NCBI GenBank assembly: GCA_035486285.1
Contig: DATHNF010000082.1
Coordinates: 1 to 10,656 of the forward strand
From: DATHNF01 sp035486285
GTDB lineage: Bacteria; Patescibacteriota; Saccharimonadia; Saccharimonadales; UBA4665
Direction of reading: 5' to 3'
Length of the DNA stretch: 10,656 nucleotides
Every line of letters begins with the position of its first letter. Position 1 is the stretch's first letter. This document shows, in pieces, positions 1 to 5,949 of this stretch. The translations under genes and the position numbers were made by a program. The notes under the pieces were generated by a model that was not told where the DNA came from, did not search any database, and saw only the letters and a list, made by a program, of their open reading frames with translations.

Positions 1-644
1 CTGAAACGATCAGTCGCGGCCACGATACCGGTCAGCAGAGCCGTGGCAATCTGGGTATCCAATAAGTTATCACCCATTAGCTGTGCCAGTTCAGTTACTA
101 GTTCGCTCAGGCTACTGGCTTGCGGATCCTGCCAATTGATACTCCCCAGCCCACCATCCGCCGTAGTGTTAATGCTGGCTACGGTAGCATCGTGTAAGAT
201 TCGGCCGTGGGCGGTAATGGCATCATCCAGTTCTTCTTGCTGGCGTACGCCAAGCGCCACCACGACATCGACATTGAAATCTCCCTGGCTAAACTCCAAG
301 TCCTCCTGGCTAATAGAAGTCTTGTACGGCGTGATGAAGATCCGCACTACATTATCTTCGACTTTGTAACGCAGCTTGTCGGCTTTGCTCTTGTCGAGCG
401 CGATAATGAAGTCCCGCAAGGAGTCAGTATTCTTCTCCAGCGTCTCTTCGGGCTGCAAGAACTCAATTGTCGACGGCACCTGCCCACTGAACACGGCGGC
501 TGTATGCTTATTGAGCTTATTGAGCAATAGCGTTAGGCCGAGACAAGCCGCCAGCTGGTCGACCGATGGGTTGCGACTAACTGTTACCAACACATTATTG
601 GCGCTTTTGAGCTTGTCGGCGAGCTGGGTTTTCGCGCTATCCAT
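1..644 (-). CDS. DHH/NrnA-like phosphoesterase fold protein, apparently catalytically dead (partial, 3' end outside window)
   Basis: An open minus-strand frame runs from ATG at 644 off the left edge; about 214 residues are visible. I assign it to the DHH phosphoesterase (NrnA/RecJ-type) fold by motif order. NrnA-type enzymes degrade short oligonucleotides and pAp. Where the family has NPDGDALGS this protein has NPSVDQLAA (residues 25-33). The segment VDVVVALGV (125-133) replaces the strand that ends in a metal-binding Asp. The signature DHH is NTT (159-161) but is still followed by the G-x-I-N-W and ASSLSELV elements (165-183) typical of the family. The later GI-x-x-DTG-x-F is GIVAATDRF, with Ala for Asp. 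Fold elements are kept while nearly all metal ligands are gone, so a binding or structural role is more likely than hydrolysis. A TATAAC box lies 4 nt upstream of the ATG and no SD is evident. It is divergent from rpsT. Family assignment is fairly sure; the function is unknown. Confidence 0.72.
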   Translation of the reverse strand, partial: MDSAKTQLADKLKSANNVLVTVSRNPSVDQLAACLGLTLLLNKLNKHTAAVFSGQVPSTIEFLQPEETLEKNTDSLRDFIIALDKSKADKLRYKVEDNVVRIFITPYKTSISQEDLEFSQGDFNVDVVVALGVRQQEELDDAITAHGRILHDATVASINTTADGGLGSINWQDPQASSLSELVTELAQLMGDNLLDTQIATALLTGIVAATDRF

Positions 645-724
645 ATCTGTTATATTTCAGTTTTTATGTTTTGCTGATTTCACTGTTGAGCTTATCATAA
701 AAGCTTGTGGTTGTCCAACAAGAA

Positions 725-798
725 GTTTGTCGTTTATCGTACATAGTTTATGGGGACACGCAGCAAATTCGACCAGCGACAAACTACAAACGATAAAC
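725..798. repeat. Array of GTTTRTC-like heptads at exact 7-bp period, in two opposed blocks
   Basis: On the plus strand, four consecutive heptads fill 725-752: GTTTGTC, GTTTATC, GTACATA, GTTTATG. On the minus strand, three consecutive heptads fill 798-778: GTTTATC, GTTTGTA, GTTTGTC. A weaker fourth, GCTGGTC, follows at 777-771. The two blocks face each other across about 18-25 bp, so the region also reads as an imperfect inverted repeat (9-bp and 6-bp paired stretches). It lies between the divergent DHH-like gene and the rpsT promoter. Heptad arrays in direct and inverted orientation are the known operator style of some RHH repressors, such as plasmid protein omega. Whether anything binds here is inference. 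Confidence 0.6.
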
Positions 799-806
799 TC
801 CCCTTC

Positions 807-836
807 TTTACAAGCCAAGCCGCTATCTGGTATAGT
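807..836 (+). promoter_or_regulatory. rpsT promoter
   Basis: TTTACA (807-812) is separated by 18 bp from TATAGT (831-836). A TG at 828-829 gives an extended -10. The predicted transcript has a leader of roughly 40 nt with an AAGGAA Shine-Dalgarno (871-876) just before the ATG at 881. This gene thus has a conventional leader, unlike most others here. Confidence 0.65.
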
Positions 837-880
837 CACTCTCGAAGCTACATAAAAGCACAAGTTTAAAAAGGAACCTC

Positions 881-1201
881 ATGCCCATCATCAAATCAGC
901 CAAGAAACGTGTCCGCACCTCCCGCAAAGCCGCCGTTCGCAACAGCAAAACCCGGCGTAATTTGCGCAGCGCCCTAAAGGTCTTCGGCAGCAGCCCATCG
1001 GCCAAATCCCACAGCAGCGCCCAAAGCGCCCTCGACAAAGCCGCTAAAAAAGGCGTCATCCACAAGAACAAAGCCGCCCGTCTCAAGAAACGCGCCGCCG
1101 CCAAAGCCAAAGCTGCCGGTGCCAAACCCACCAAATCAACCGCCAAAAAGGCTCCAGCCAAAAAGGCCGCTCCCAAGAAAACCGTCGCTAAGAAGAAATA
1201 A
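881..1201 (+). CDS. rpsT: 30S ribosomal protein S20
   Basis: S20 binds the 5' domain and helix 44 of 16S rRNA and helps early assembly of the small subunit. The N-terminus MPIIKSAKKRVRTSRKA followed by basic helices (N-x-x-x-R-R-N-L-R-S-A-L-K; later S-A-L-D-K-A-A-K-K-G-V-I-H-K-N-K-A-A-R-L-K-K-R) is the classic S20 pattern. At 106 aa it is longer than the usual 85-90. The extra residues, from about 77, are an Ala/Lys/Pro-rich low-complexity tail resembling histone H1 tails. The start is supported by an AAGGAA SD 4 nt upstream and a good promoter at 807-836. Its TAA stop (1199-1201) directly abuts the stop of the convergent regulator gene (1202-1204), and no terminator lies between. In many bacteria rpsT neighbours holA; here the regulator gene sits between them. 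Confidence 0.96.
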   Translation: MPIIKSAKKRVRTSRKAAVRNSKTRRNLRSALKVFGSSPSAKSHSSAQSALDKAAKKGVIHKNKAARLKKRAAAKAKAAGAKPTKSTAKKAPAKKAAPKKTVAKKK

Positions 1202-1948
1202 TTAGTCTATTGAGAAACCTAGAGATACAGGCAGGTCCTGTAGTGGCTTCTCTTTTTGTCCGCTTAATTGGTTAATGCTGACGTCATTAATCCAAACACT
1301 TCCAGCGCCAACGAGCAACACCCCAAAACTAAGCGTTGCGCCTTCTTTGGGGACATTAAAGCTAATTCCAAACCTCTTCCAATCGACGGTTCCCTTAATC
1401 GACTTATCCTGCATATTGTCAAACCACAAGACCTGCCTCTCCACATCATCAATGCGTACCCATAAGCCAGCCCAGTTTTTGACATCTTCGGTCTTTACGA
1501 TGGCGGTAAATCTAAGCTTCTTGCCGATATGATTAGCGATGTCAACCTGTTGCATTAGGGTGCCGAATCCCTTCACGTGATTACGTTTGGAGCGTATAAA
1601 CCCGCTGCCATTATTTTTGTAAAGGACTCTTTTGTCTTCGCCTACGTTGTATTCATCTGGGGTATCGCCAGACAAAAACCAGCCCTTCAATAGTGCCGTT
1701 TCATTCGGATTCGGAATTGTCATTGGAGAAACAATACTGTCCCAAGATTCCTCTTTCAGTGCCTGTTTATCGAGCTGAGTCATTTTTTCATTAAGAATCG
1801 GATTGTTTTTGAGCTCCTCTTTTATAGCAGATGCTAGAAGTTGCGTCGCATAAGACGCAGTTGTGCTGCCGTCAAATCCGGCGGCAAGCTCCAAGGCCTT
1901 CCTCATGCGAAGGCTCAAGGTTACACTGATGCGACTTTGTATGCTCAT
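1202..1948 (-). CDS. Ribbon-helix-helix transcriptional regulator fused to a jelly-roll-like sensor domain
   Basis: With the ATG at 1948 the protein has 248 aa. Residues about 4-48 fit a ribbon-helix-helix DNA-binding domain: a strand (SRISVTLSL), helix A (RMRKALELAAGF), a turn, then helix B (TASYATQLLASAIKEEL). Residues about 85-235 are beta-rich, with GFGTLMQ, NWAGLWVRIDD, WFDNMQDKSIKGTVDW and GVLLVGAGSVWINDV. This matches a galactose-binding/jelly-roll-like domain that I recall from hypothetical proteins and regulators; its ligand is unknown to me. A TTG start at 1957 is possible in frame but lies inside the -10 box (1956-1961), so the ATG at 1948 is preferred; there is no SD. Its promoter spacer carries a 22-bp palindrome, which suggests autorepression by an RHH dimer or tetramer. 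The gene follows holA on the same strand but after a terminator, so it is a separate transcription unit. Confidence 0.72.
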   Translation of the reverse strand: MSIQSRISVTLSLRMRKALELAAGFDGSTTASYATQLLASAIKEELKNNPILNEKMTQLDKQALKEESWDSIVSPMTIPNPNETALLKGWFLSGDTPDEYNVGEDKRVLYKNNGSGFIRSKRNHVKGFGTLMQQVDIANHIGKKLRFTAIVKTEDVKNWAGLWVRIDDVERQVLWFDNMQDKSIKGTVDWKRFGISFNVPKEGATLSFGVLLVGAGSVWINDVSINQLSGQKEKPLQDLPVSLGFSID

Positions 1949-1955
1949 ATGAATC

Positions 1956-1985
1956 AATATAGCAGCTAATTAGATGCTATGTCAA
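1956..1985 (-). promoter_or_regulatory. Promoter of the RHH regulator with an embedded palindromic operator
   Basis: Reading the minus strand, TTGACA (1985-1980), an 18-bp spacer, and TATATT (1961-1956) preceded by TGC (extended -10). The spacer and box edges (1959-1980) form a 22-bp palindrome: outer arms ATAGCA/TGCTAT, core CTAATTAG, one mismatched pair (1965/1974). The -10 ends 7 nt before the ATG at 1948, so transcription should begin at or next to the start codon. A bound repressor would cover the spacer and parts of both boxes. Confidence 0.75.
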
Positions 1986-1988
1986 TAC

Positions 1989-2038
1989 AAAAAAGCCCTC
2001 AGGCTACGACAGCTTTATAAGGTAGTACTGGAGGGCTT
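1989..2038 (-). terminator. Intrinsic terminator overlapping the 3' end of holA
   Basis: On the minus strand AAGCCCTC-CAG (2038-2028) pairs with CTG-AGGGCTT (2002-1993) with one bulge. An inner CTAC/GTAG pairing (2025-2022 with 2007-2004) extends the stem, and a T-run (1994-1989) follows. The holA stop codon (2006-2004) lies within the hairpin. The -35 box of the next gene begins only 3 bp beyond the T-run. Confidence 0.82.
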
Positions 2039-2921
2039 CGTCGGGGTCGATGCTGACGCTTTTGGTTTGCGTATCAATCTTGAGAAGGTTGCTGATTAGT
2101 TGCTTGAGGTCGGCGAGGGATAGTTGGCGGGCGATGGCTTGGCTTTTGCGAACGACAAAGGGGTTGAGTTTAGCTTCTTGGGCTACTTGGTTGGCTGAGC
2201 GACCGCCTGCGGCTTTGATAATGGCTAGGACGTGCAGTTGCCAGGCTAACATGGCGATGATTTGCGGTGGCTCAACCTTGAGGGCACGCTGCTCGGCGTA
2301 CAATTGCAGCGCTCGTTTGGTATTGCCGGCAAAGGCTGCCTCGAGCAGCTGGAAGATAGTGCTTTGGGGCGCCGGATCGGTCAGCGTCTCGATGGCCTGC
2401 CGTGAAATATTCGCGTCATAGAGCAGCAACTTCTCCAGTTCGTTCGATAATAGCTGCTGGTTGGCGCCAACACGCTCGACGAGGTAGCGGGCATCGGCAG
2501 CACTCAGGGTTGCGTTCTGCTGTTTGGCGGTATCAGTCAGCCAGCTCGCCAAACCGTTTTGGTCGGGCTCCGGGAAGTCCCGGAAATCGGTCTTGGACTT
2601 CAGGAATTTGTAGTAACTGAGCCGCTTGTCCAGCTTCGGCTCAACGATAATAACATCGGTTGTTTCTGGAACTTCACCCAGTAATTGTTCAAACTTTTCG
2701 ACGAACTGTTTATTTGTGCTCGGGCTGCGCAAAACGACTAGTTTCTTGTCCGCTAGGAATGGCAAACTCGTCAACGCTTCCTGCAAACGCAGGAAGTCGG
2801 CTTCTTCGCCGTCTAGCCGTTCCAGCGCCAAATCGTTCTGCTCGGCTACAAACACATCAACCAGTTCACTGAGTCTATGTTGCAAGGCAAACGAGTTTGG
2901 TCCAGTGAGCGTATAGATCAT
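2004..2921 (-). CDS. holA: DNA polymerase III delta subunit (clamp-loader wrench)
   Basis: The delta subunit opens the beta sliding clamp within the clamp-loader complex. The protein (305 aa from ATG 2921; E. coli delta is about 340) begins MIYTLTGPNSFALQHRL, the degenerate nucleotide-binding start of HolA. It continues with the LTSLPFLADKKLVVLRSP clamp-binding region, the DVIIVEPKLDKR strand, the GLASWLTDTAKQQNATLSAADARYLVERVGANQQLLSNELEKLLLY middle helices, and the C-terminal helical collar ending DPDEALQYYLIKLS. The frame can be extended to a TTG at 2939. The ATG at 2921 is preferred because its ATGA overlaps the mutM stop (TGA 2920-2918), which implies translational coupling, with AAAAGG (2934-2929) as a possible SD. 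The gene is transcribed after mutM and ends inside an intrinsic terminator. Confidence 0.9.
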   Translation of the reverse strand: MIYTLTGPNSFALQHRLSELVDVFVAEQNDLALERLDGEEADFLRLQEALTSLPFLADKKLVVLRSPSTNKQFVEKFEQLLGEVPETTDVIIVEPKLDKRLSYYKFLKSKTDFRDFPEPDQNGLASWLTDTAKQQNATLSAADARYLVERVGANQQLLSNELEKLLLYDANISRQAIETLTDPAPQSTIFQLLEAAFAGNTKRALQLYAEQRALKVEPPQIIAMLAWQLHVLAIIKAAGGRSANQVAQEAKLNPFVVRKSQAIARQLSLADLKQLISNLLKIDTQTKSVSIDPDEALQYYLIKLS

Positions 2922-3793
2922 TTCGGAGCCTTTTGGCAATGAGGACAGAGGTGGGTGCCGCGGCCGGCGACCCGGGTTTTGATGATGATGGTGCCACAGC
3001 GTGGACAGGGCTTGCCTTCGCGGCGGAAGACGCGGGCAAAGCTGGTGTAGCTACCTTTCTTGCCCTCGGCATTAACGTAGTTCCTATCTGTTGAACCGCC
3101 TTTTTCGATTGACAATTTCAATACATAGATTAGCTCGTCGTAGAGCTTATGAAATTGCTTGGCCGACAGGTCTTTGACAAGCGTCGCCGGATGAACTTTG
3201 GCCCCCCACAGCGCTTCGTCGGCATAAATATTGCCGATGCCAGCGATAACTGTTTGGTCAAGCAACACGGCCTTACTATTCGAGTTCTTACGCCGGAGCA
3301 AACGTTGGCGCATAGCCTGCCAGGTGAAGTCGTCTTGCAAGGGTTCGGGGCCAACTTTCTTGAAGAAATCTAGATTCATAATTTCGATTGTCGGAATGAG
3401 CCGCACCCAACCGAATTTGCGCTGATCGTTAAAAAATAATTGGCTGCCGTCGGTAAATGTTAGTGTTACGCGTGTTGATTTGTCAGGCAGTTCACCAATT
3501 AACGACTCGTTAGGGTGCCCTGCTCCGAAGCGTTCCTGGGTTCCGCGGAAGACAAGCTGGCCGGTCATTTTGAGATGAATAATCAAGCTATACTCCGTTG
3601 AAAGGTCAATAATTAAGACTTTGGCACGTCGCCGCACGGTTAACACCTTGGCGCCGATCATGAACTTGTCTACGTCGTTTTTAGCATTAGGAAAAGATTT
3701 CGGCCAATCAGACACAACGGCAGCAATCGTTTGCTGCGGCAGCAATCGAGCTAAGCCTATCCGAACCGTTTCAACCTCTGGTAATTCCGGCAT
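2918..3793 (-). CDS. mutM: Formamidopyrimidine-DNA glycosylase (MutM/Fpg)
   Basis: This enzyme excises oxidised purines such as 8-oxoguanine and nicks the abasic site by beta,delta-elimination. At 291 aa it is slightly longer than the usual 270-275. The mature N-terminal Pro nucleophile and catalytic Glu are in PELPEVET. Lys58 sits in RRRAKVL, the IHLKMTGQL strand (72-80) carries the intercalating Met, and R125/F127 are in the QRKFG loop. The GIGNIYADEALW helix (185-196) contacts DNA. A zinc finger (C263, C266, C283, C286) with GRGTH (278-282) closes the protein. All expected functional residues are present. An extended -10 (TGC-TACAAT, 3808-3800) ends 6 nt before the ATG and no SD is seen, so the mRNA should be leaderless. 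The TGA stop overlaps the holA ATG, making a two-gene operon. The N-terminal sequence fixes the start. Confidence 0.97.
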   Translation of the reverse strand: MPELPEVETVRIGLARLLPQQTIAAVVSDWPKSFPNAKNDVDKFMIGAKVLTVRRRAKVLIIDLSTEYSLIIHLKMTGQLVFRGTQERFGAGHPNESLIGELPDKSTRVTLTFTDGSQLFFNDQRKFGWVRLIPTIEIMNLDFFKKVGPEPLQDDFTWQAMRQRLLRRKNSNSKAVLLDQTVIAGIGNIYADEALWGAKVHPATLVKDLSAKQFHKLYDELIYVLKLSIEKGGSTDRNYVNAEGKKGSYTSFARVFRREGKPCPRCGTIIIKTRVAGRGTHLCPHCQKAPK

Positions 3794-3799
3794 TCATCT

Positions 3800-3808
3800 A
3801 TTGTAGCA
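3800..3808 (-). promoter_or_regulatory. mutM-holA extended -10 promoter
   Basis: TGC-TACAAT on the minus strand, ending 6 nt before the mutM ATG. No good -35 is visible at 16-18 bp (best candidate TTCTCC), which fits reliance on the extended -10. The predicted transcription start coincides with the start codon. Confidence 0.55.
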
Positions 3809-3840
3809 ATTGCAGCGAGCTTAGGAGAATATAAAGCACT

Positions 3841-5013
3841 CTATCGAGACGCCTGTTTTGTTTGCGGCGTGATAAGCAATGTACCCCAGATTGCTACAGC
3901 AGCTAGTATGAAACCAGTAACGAAGAAAGCTCGGTGACTATGAGAAATCACTAATACCAGAAATAGTATACCCCAGACGGCAACATAGGCTATGTCACAC
4001 GCTATCTCCATCGCCACAATATACTGCAGCCCCTTTCGTTTAGCATGACTATAATATGTGGAGTTCAAGGCGTTCAGGGTATAGTTTTGGCTAGCTCCGT
4101 AAGCGGAACCGACTGCAGCTATTGGGAAAGCCCTAGTAGCAGCGATCCTAAAGAAATTGATACAACTCGTTACTATGACACCTTGGCGTAAAACCGAACG
4201 ATTTTTACCCCTATCGCCACGACGACCGGCAACCCAAACCGTAACAATCGTAATGAAGGCCGTTATGCTGGCTACGCCGCCGACCGTGCTAAAAGTCCCT
4301 AATGCGACGGCCAGGTACGTTTGCCACAAAAATCTACCTGTCGTTCCGTCAACATTAAAGCTGATGTTAGATATGATGTCTCTTAAGGGCGCGGCCCGCA
4401 TACTAAAGTGTAGTTCTTCAGTCTGATCTATGACCTGCAGCTTGCCCATCTCTCTCAGAGGTATAAAAGCACAAAGAATAGCCGCTAGCCCAGCAATGAG
4501 CAACCAGTTTGCCCCCAATACACTTCCGACGAGCAAACCAGCCAGCGGCCCAAGAAAGTCTGCAGCTTGGCCCACTATCTCCATACTTGCCATGCTCGAA
4601 CTCTTAGTCGTCAATTCCATAACACTCGACACATACACATGCCGGGCATTATCGCCGAAAGATTCAGCAAGAGCGAAACTAATCGCTCCTGCCACTAGAA
4701 ACACCATACTGTGAGCGTTAGCGTAGCCTAGAATACAGCCCAACTGTAACGCACCGAATACAAATCCAATACCGATAGCAAGGTGAGCTCCTCGCTGCTG
4801 TATAAACCGAATCGCCGAAAAATCAGCCAGCAGTATGACAAGGGAATGTACTAGATAAAAACCGGCAATCATCCAGAGAGCCCCACCGCTTTGCAAGATA
4901 ACCAGTGGGATAAAAACACCCACCAGGCCGTTACTGAAGCGTTGCAGGCTCAAGGCACTGGTAATATGCACTAAGTTTGGATGAAGCCTCAGGGAGCTGT
5001 GCAGGGATCGCAT
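3841..5013 (-). CDS. MFS-like multi-helix membrane transporter
   Basis: This is a 390-aa, strongly hydrophobic protein with about 10-12 predicted membrane segments (for example 29-41, 47-64, 76-96, 103-117, 153-184, 233-262, 278-304, 331-356, 362-381). The loop at 263-272, G-RRG-D-R-G-K-N-R, matches MFS motif A (GxxxDRxGRR) as seen between helices 8 and 9. The charged segment at about 186-230 fits the central cytoplasmic loop between two six-helix halves. Major facilitator proteins move small solutes or drugs using ion gradients; the substrate cannot be told from this sequence. The ATG at 5013 has no SD. A TATACT box (5030-5025) lies 11 nt upstream. The gene is divergent from the DciA-like gene across 64 bp and ends 47 bp before the mutM start. 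Confidence 0.75.
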   Translation of the reverse strand: MRSLHSSLRLHPNLVHITSALSLQRFSNGLVGVFIPLVILQSGGALWMIAGFYLVHSLVILLADFSAIRFIQQRGAHLAIGIGFVFGALQLGCILGYANAHSMVFLVAGAISFALAESFGDNARHVYVSSVMELTTKSSSMASMEIVGQAADFLGPLAGLLVGSVLGANWLLIAGLAAILCAFIPLREMGKLQVIDQTEELHFSMRAAPLRDIISNISFNVDGTTGRFLWQTYLAVALGTFSTVGGVASITAFITIVTVWVAGRRGDRGKNRSVLRQGVIVTSCINFFRIAATRAFPIAAVGSAYGASQNYTLNALNSTYYSHAKRKGLQYIVAMEIACDIAYVAVWGILFLVLVISHSHRAFFVTGFILAAVAIWGTLLITPQTKQASR

Positions 5014-5024
5014 GGTTCGGGTTC

Positions 5025-5070
5025 AGTATACATCGGTGTAATTAATTTTCTCATTGACTCCACGTATACT
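5025..5070. promoter_or_regulatory. Divergent promoter pair between the transporter and DciA-like genes
   Basis: The minus strand carries TATACT at 5030-5025, 11 nt before the transporter ATG (5013). The plus strand carries TATACT at 5065-5070, 7 nt before the DciA-like ATG (5078). Both boxes contain the same GTATACT string. Candidate -35 boxes are weak (TTAATT at 5042-5047 for the plus strand). Confidence 0.5.
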
Positions 5071-5077
5071 ATGAGGC

Positions 5078-5314
5078 ATGGATTCTCTTAATAGCATTCT
5101 GGGCCAGAAGGATTTCGACAAACCGCCGGAGATGGCGAGCATTAAGAAATACGTGCAGGACGAGTTTCAGACAGTCGTGAGCGTTCAAGTGCGCGATCGT
5201 GACATCGTGATTGGGGTGCCGAGCTCGGCACTAGCTAATACGTTACGGCTGCGGGGCCCGGAAATCAAACGGCGCTGCCAGATTGATAAACGGCTAACCT
5301 TTCGGATTGGCTAG
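5078..5314 (+). CDS. DciA/DUF721-like small protein (putative helicase-loading factor)
   Basis: This 78-aa protein has an N-terminal helix, a strand pattern VVSVQVRDRDIVIGV (32-46), then PSSALANTLRLRGPEIKRRC (47-66). The last segment resembles the DUF721 core, in which a 'sSxLaqeLrl' helix follows a strand. DUF721 proteins include DciA, the ancestral bacterial loader of the replicative helicase DnaB; many CPR genomes carry very short versions. The resemblance is by eye and modest. Transcription should start from TATACT (5065-5070), 7 nt before the ATG. A GAGG lies only 1 nt from the ATG, too close to act as a normal SD, so translation is probably leaderless. Its last 21 bp overlap the convergent HAD gene. 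Confidence 0.6.
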   Translation: MDSLNSILGQKDFDKPPEMASIKKYVQDEFQTVVSVQVRDRDIVIGVPSSALANTLRLRGPEIKRRCQIDKRLTFRIG

Positions 5315-5875
5315 CAGTTCTTCGAGGTCAGCTTTCATCTGTTCAAAATCGTGATACCGCACAGCTTGCATGCCAGCCGACCGGGCACCGTTCACATTGC
5401 GCTCCAAATCATCGACAAAAACACAGTCCTCAAGTGCTATACCGAGCTTCAACGCCATAGTCTCATATGATCGCGGGTCGGGTTTGATAATGCCTAGTTC
5501 ATGCGACAGTAAGATGACGTCAAACAGCGCGATGTCATTATCGACAAATATTGACCCCAGGCGATTAGTGCCGACATTGCTGAGTAGGCCAATCTTGTAC
5601 TTCGGCTTCAATGCCTCGCGAATATAGCCGAGCAGCTCATCGTTGGCGGCTACATTTCTCAGCACATGATCTAACACATCGGGTTTTACGCCTGCCAAGG
5701 CAGCGATTTCCCGCACTGAATCCTCATACCCCATGTAGCCCGAATTAAGCATCCGGCTTAGTTCGGTAGCGCGTTTCATTTTTTCGGGCTGGCCGCCAAA
5801 ATGTTTGTTCTTGAAAGCAATCCAACCCTCGGTAGTAAGCACACCGAAACAATCAAAAATAATAGCCTGGGTCAT
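5294..5875 (-). CDS. HAD-superfamily (subfamily IA) hydrolase
   Basis: This is a 193-aa HAD hydrolase, probably a small-molecule phosphatase. The motifs are in order. Motif I is IIFDCFGVL, with nucleophile Asp8; the usual second Asp is Phe10, as in dehalogenase-like and some phosphatase branches. Motif II is LLSN (97-100) and motif III is Lys131 in IIKPDP. Motif IV is VFVDDLERNVNGA (152-164), with D155 and D156 for Mg2+. A helical cap (about 15-85) is present. The missing second Asp of motif I, which acts as general acid/base in phosphatases, makes the reaction uncertain. A perfect TATAAT (5887-5882) ends 6 nt before the ATG (5875), with no SD. The 3' end overlaps the convergent DciA-like gene by 21 bp. 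Confidence 0.85.
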   Translation of the reverse strand: MTQAIIFDCFGVLTTEGWIAFKNKHFGGQPEKMKRATELSRMLNSGYMGYEDSVREIAALAGVKPDVLDHVLRNVAANDELLGYIREALKPKYKIGLLSNVGTNRLGSIFVDNDIALFDVILLSHELGIIKPDPRSYETMALKLGIALEDCVFVDDLERNVNGARSAGMQAVRYHDFEQMKADLEELLANPKG

Positions 5876-5881
5876 ATTCTT

Positions 5882-5887
5882 ATTATA
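5882..5887 (-). promoter_or_regulatory. -10 box of the HAD hydrolase gene
   Basis: A consensus TATAAT on the minus strand, with AAGAAT then the ATG at 5875. The best -35 at 17 bp is TTAAGC (5910-5905), which is weak. The spacing predicts a transcript starting at the start codon. Confidence 0.5.
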
Positions 5888-5917
5888 GAGTGTTCATACG
5901 TCACGCTTAACAGTAAC

Positions 5918-5948
5918 TATAGCGTTGCTATCTAAGGACAACGCTATA
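5918..5948. repeat. Perfect 10-bp inverted repeat, likely 3' hairpin of the exported-protein gene
   Basis: TATAGCGTTG (5918-5927) and CAACGCTATA (5939-5948) are exact reverse complements around an 11-nt loop. The hairpin begins one base after the stop codon of the minus-strand gene 5950-6507, so a terminator or 3'-end-stabilising role is likely. No clear T-run follows on the minus strand (the sequence continues GTTACTGTTAAG), so it is not a standard intrinsic terminator. Confidence 0.6.
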
Positions 5949-5949
5949 C

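Noticed and set aside
725..798. Heptads as DnaA boxes or a replication origin
   Set aside because: GTTTRTC does not match the TTATNCACA DnaA box and no dnaA/dnaN genes are near.
43..855. Three overlapping plus-strand open frames (43-369, 207-530, 376-855)
   Set aside because: They are antisense shadows of the DHH-like gene or extend into the repeat region; the minus-strand frame 1-644 has recognisable family motifs and is open throughout.
657..863. 68-codon minus-strand frame in the rpsT upstream region
   Set aside because: It covers the heptad repeats and the rpsT promoter and has no SD, promoter or recognisable protein pattern.
823..1176. 117-codon minus-strand frame antisense to rpsT
   Set aside because: Its Ala/Leu/Arg-rich composition is the complement of the Lys/Ala-rich S20 gene; no start signals.
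1949..1957. TTG start for the RHH gene at 1957
   Set aside because: The codon lies within the -10 hexamer, so the predicted transcript would not contain it.
2922..2939. Upstream TTG start for holA
   Set aside because: It would put MPKGSE ahead of the conserved MIYTLTG start; the ATG at 2921 overlaps the mutM stop as ATGA, a typical coupled start.
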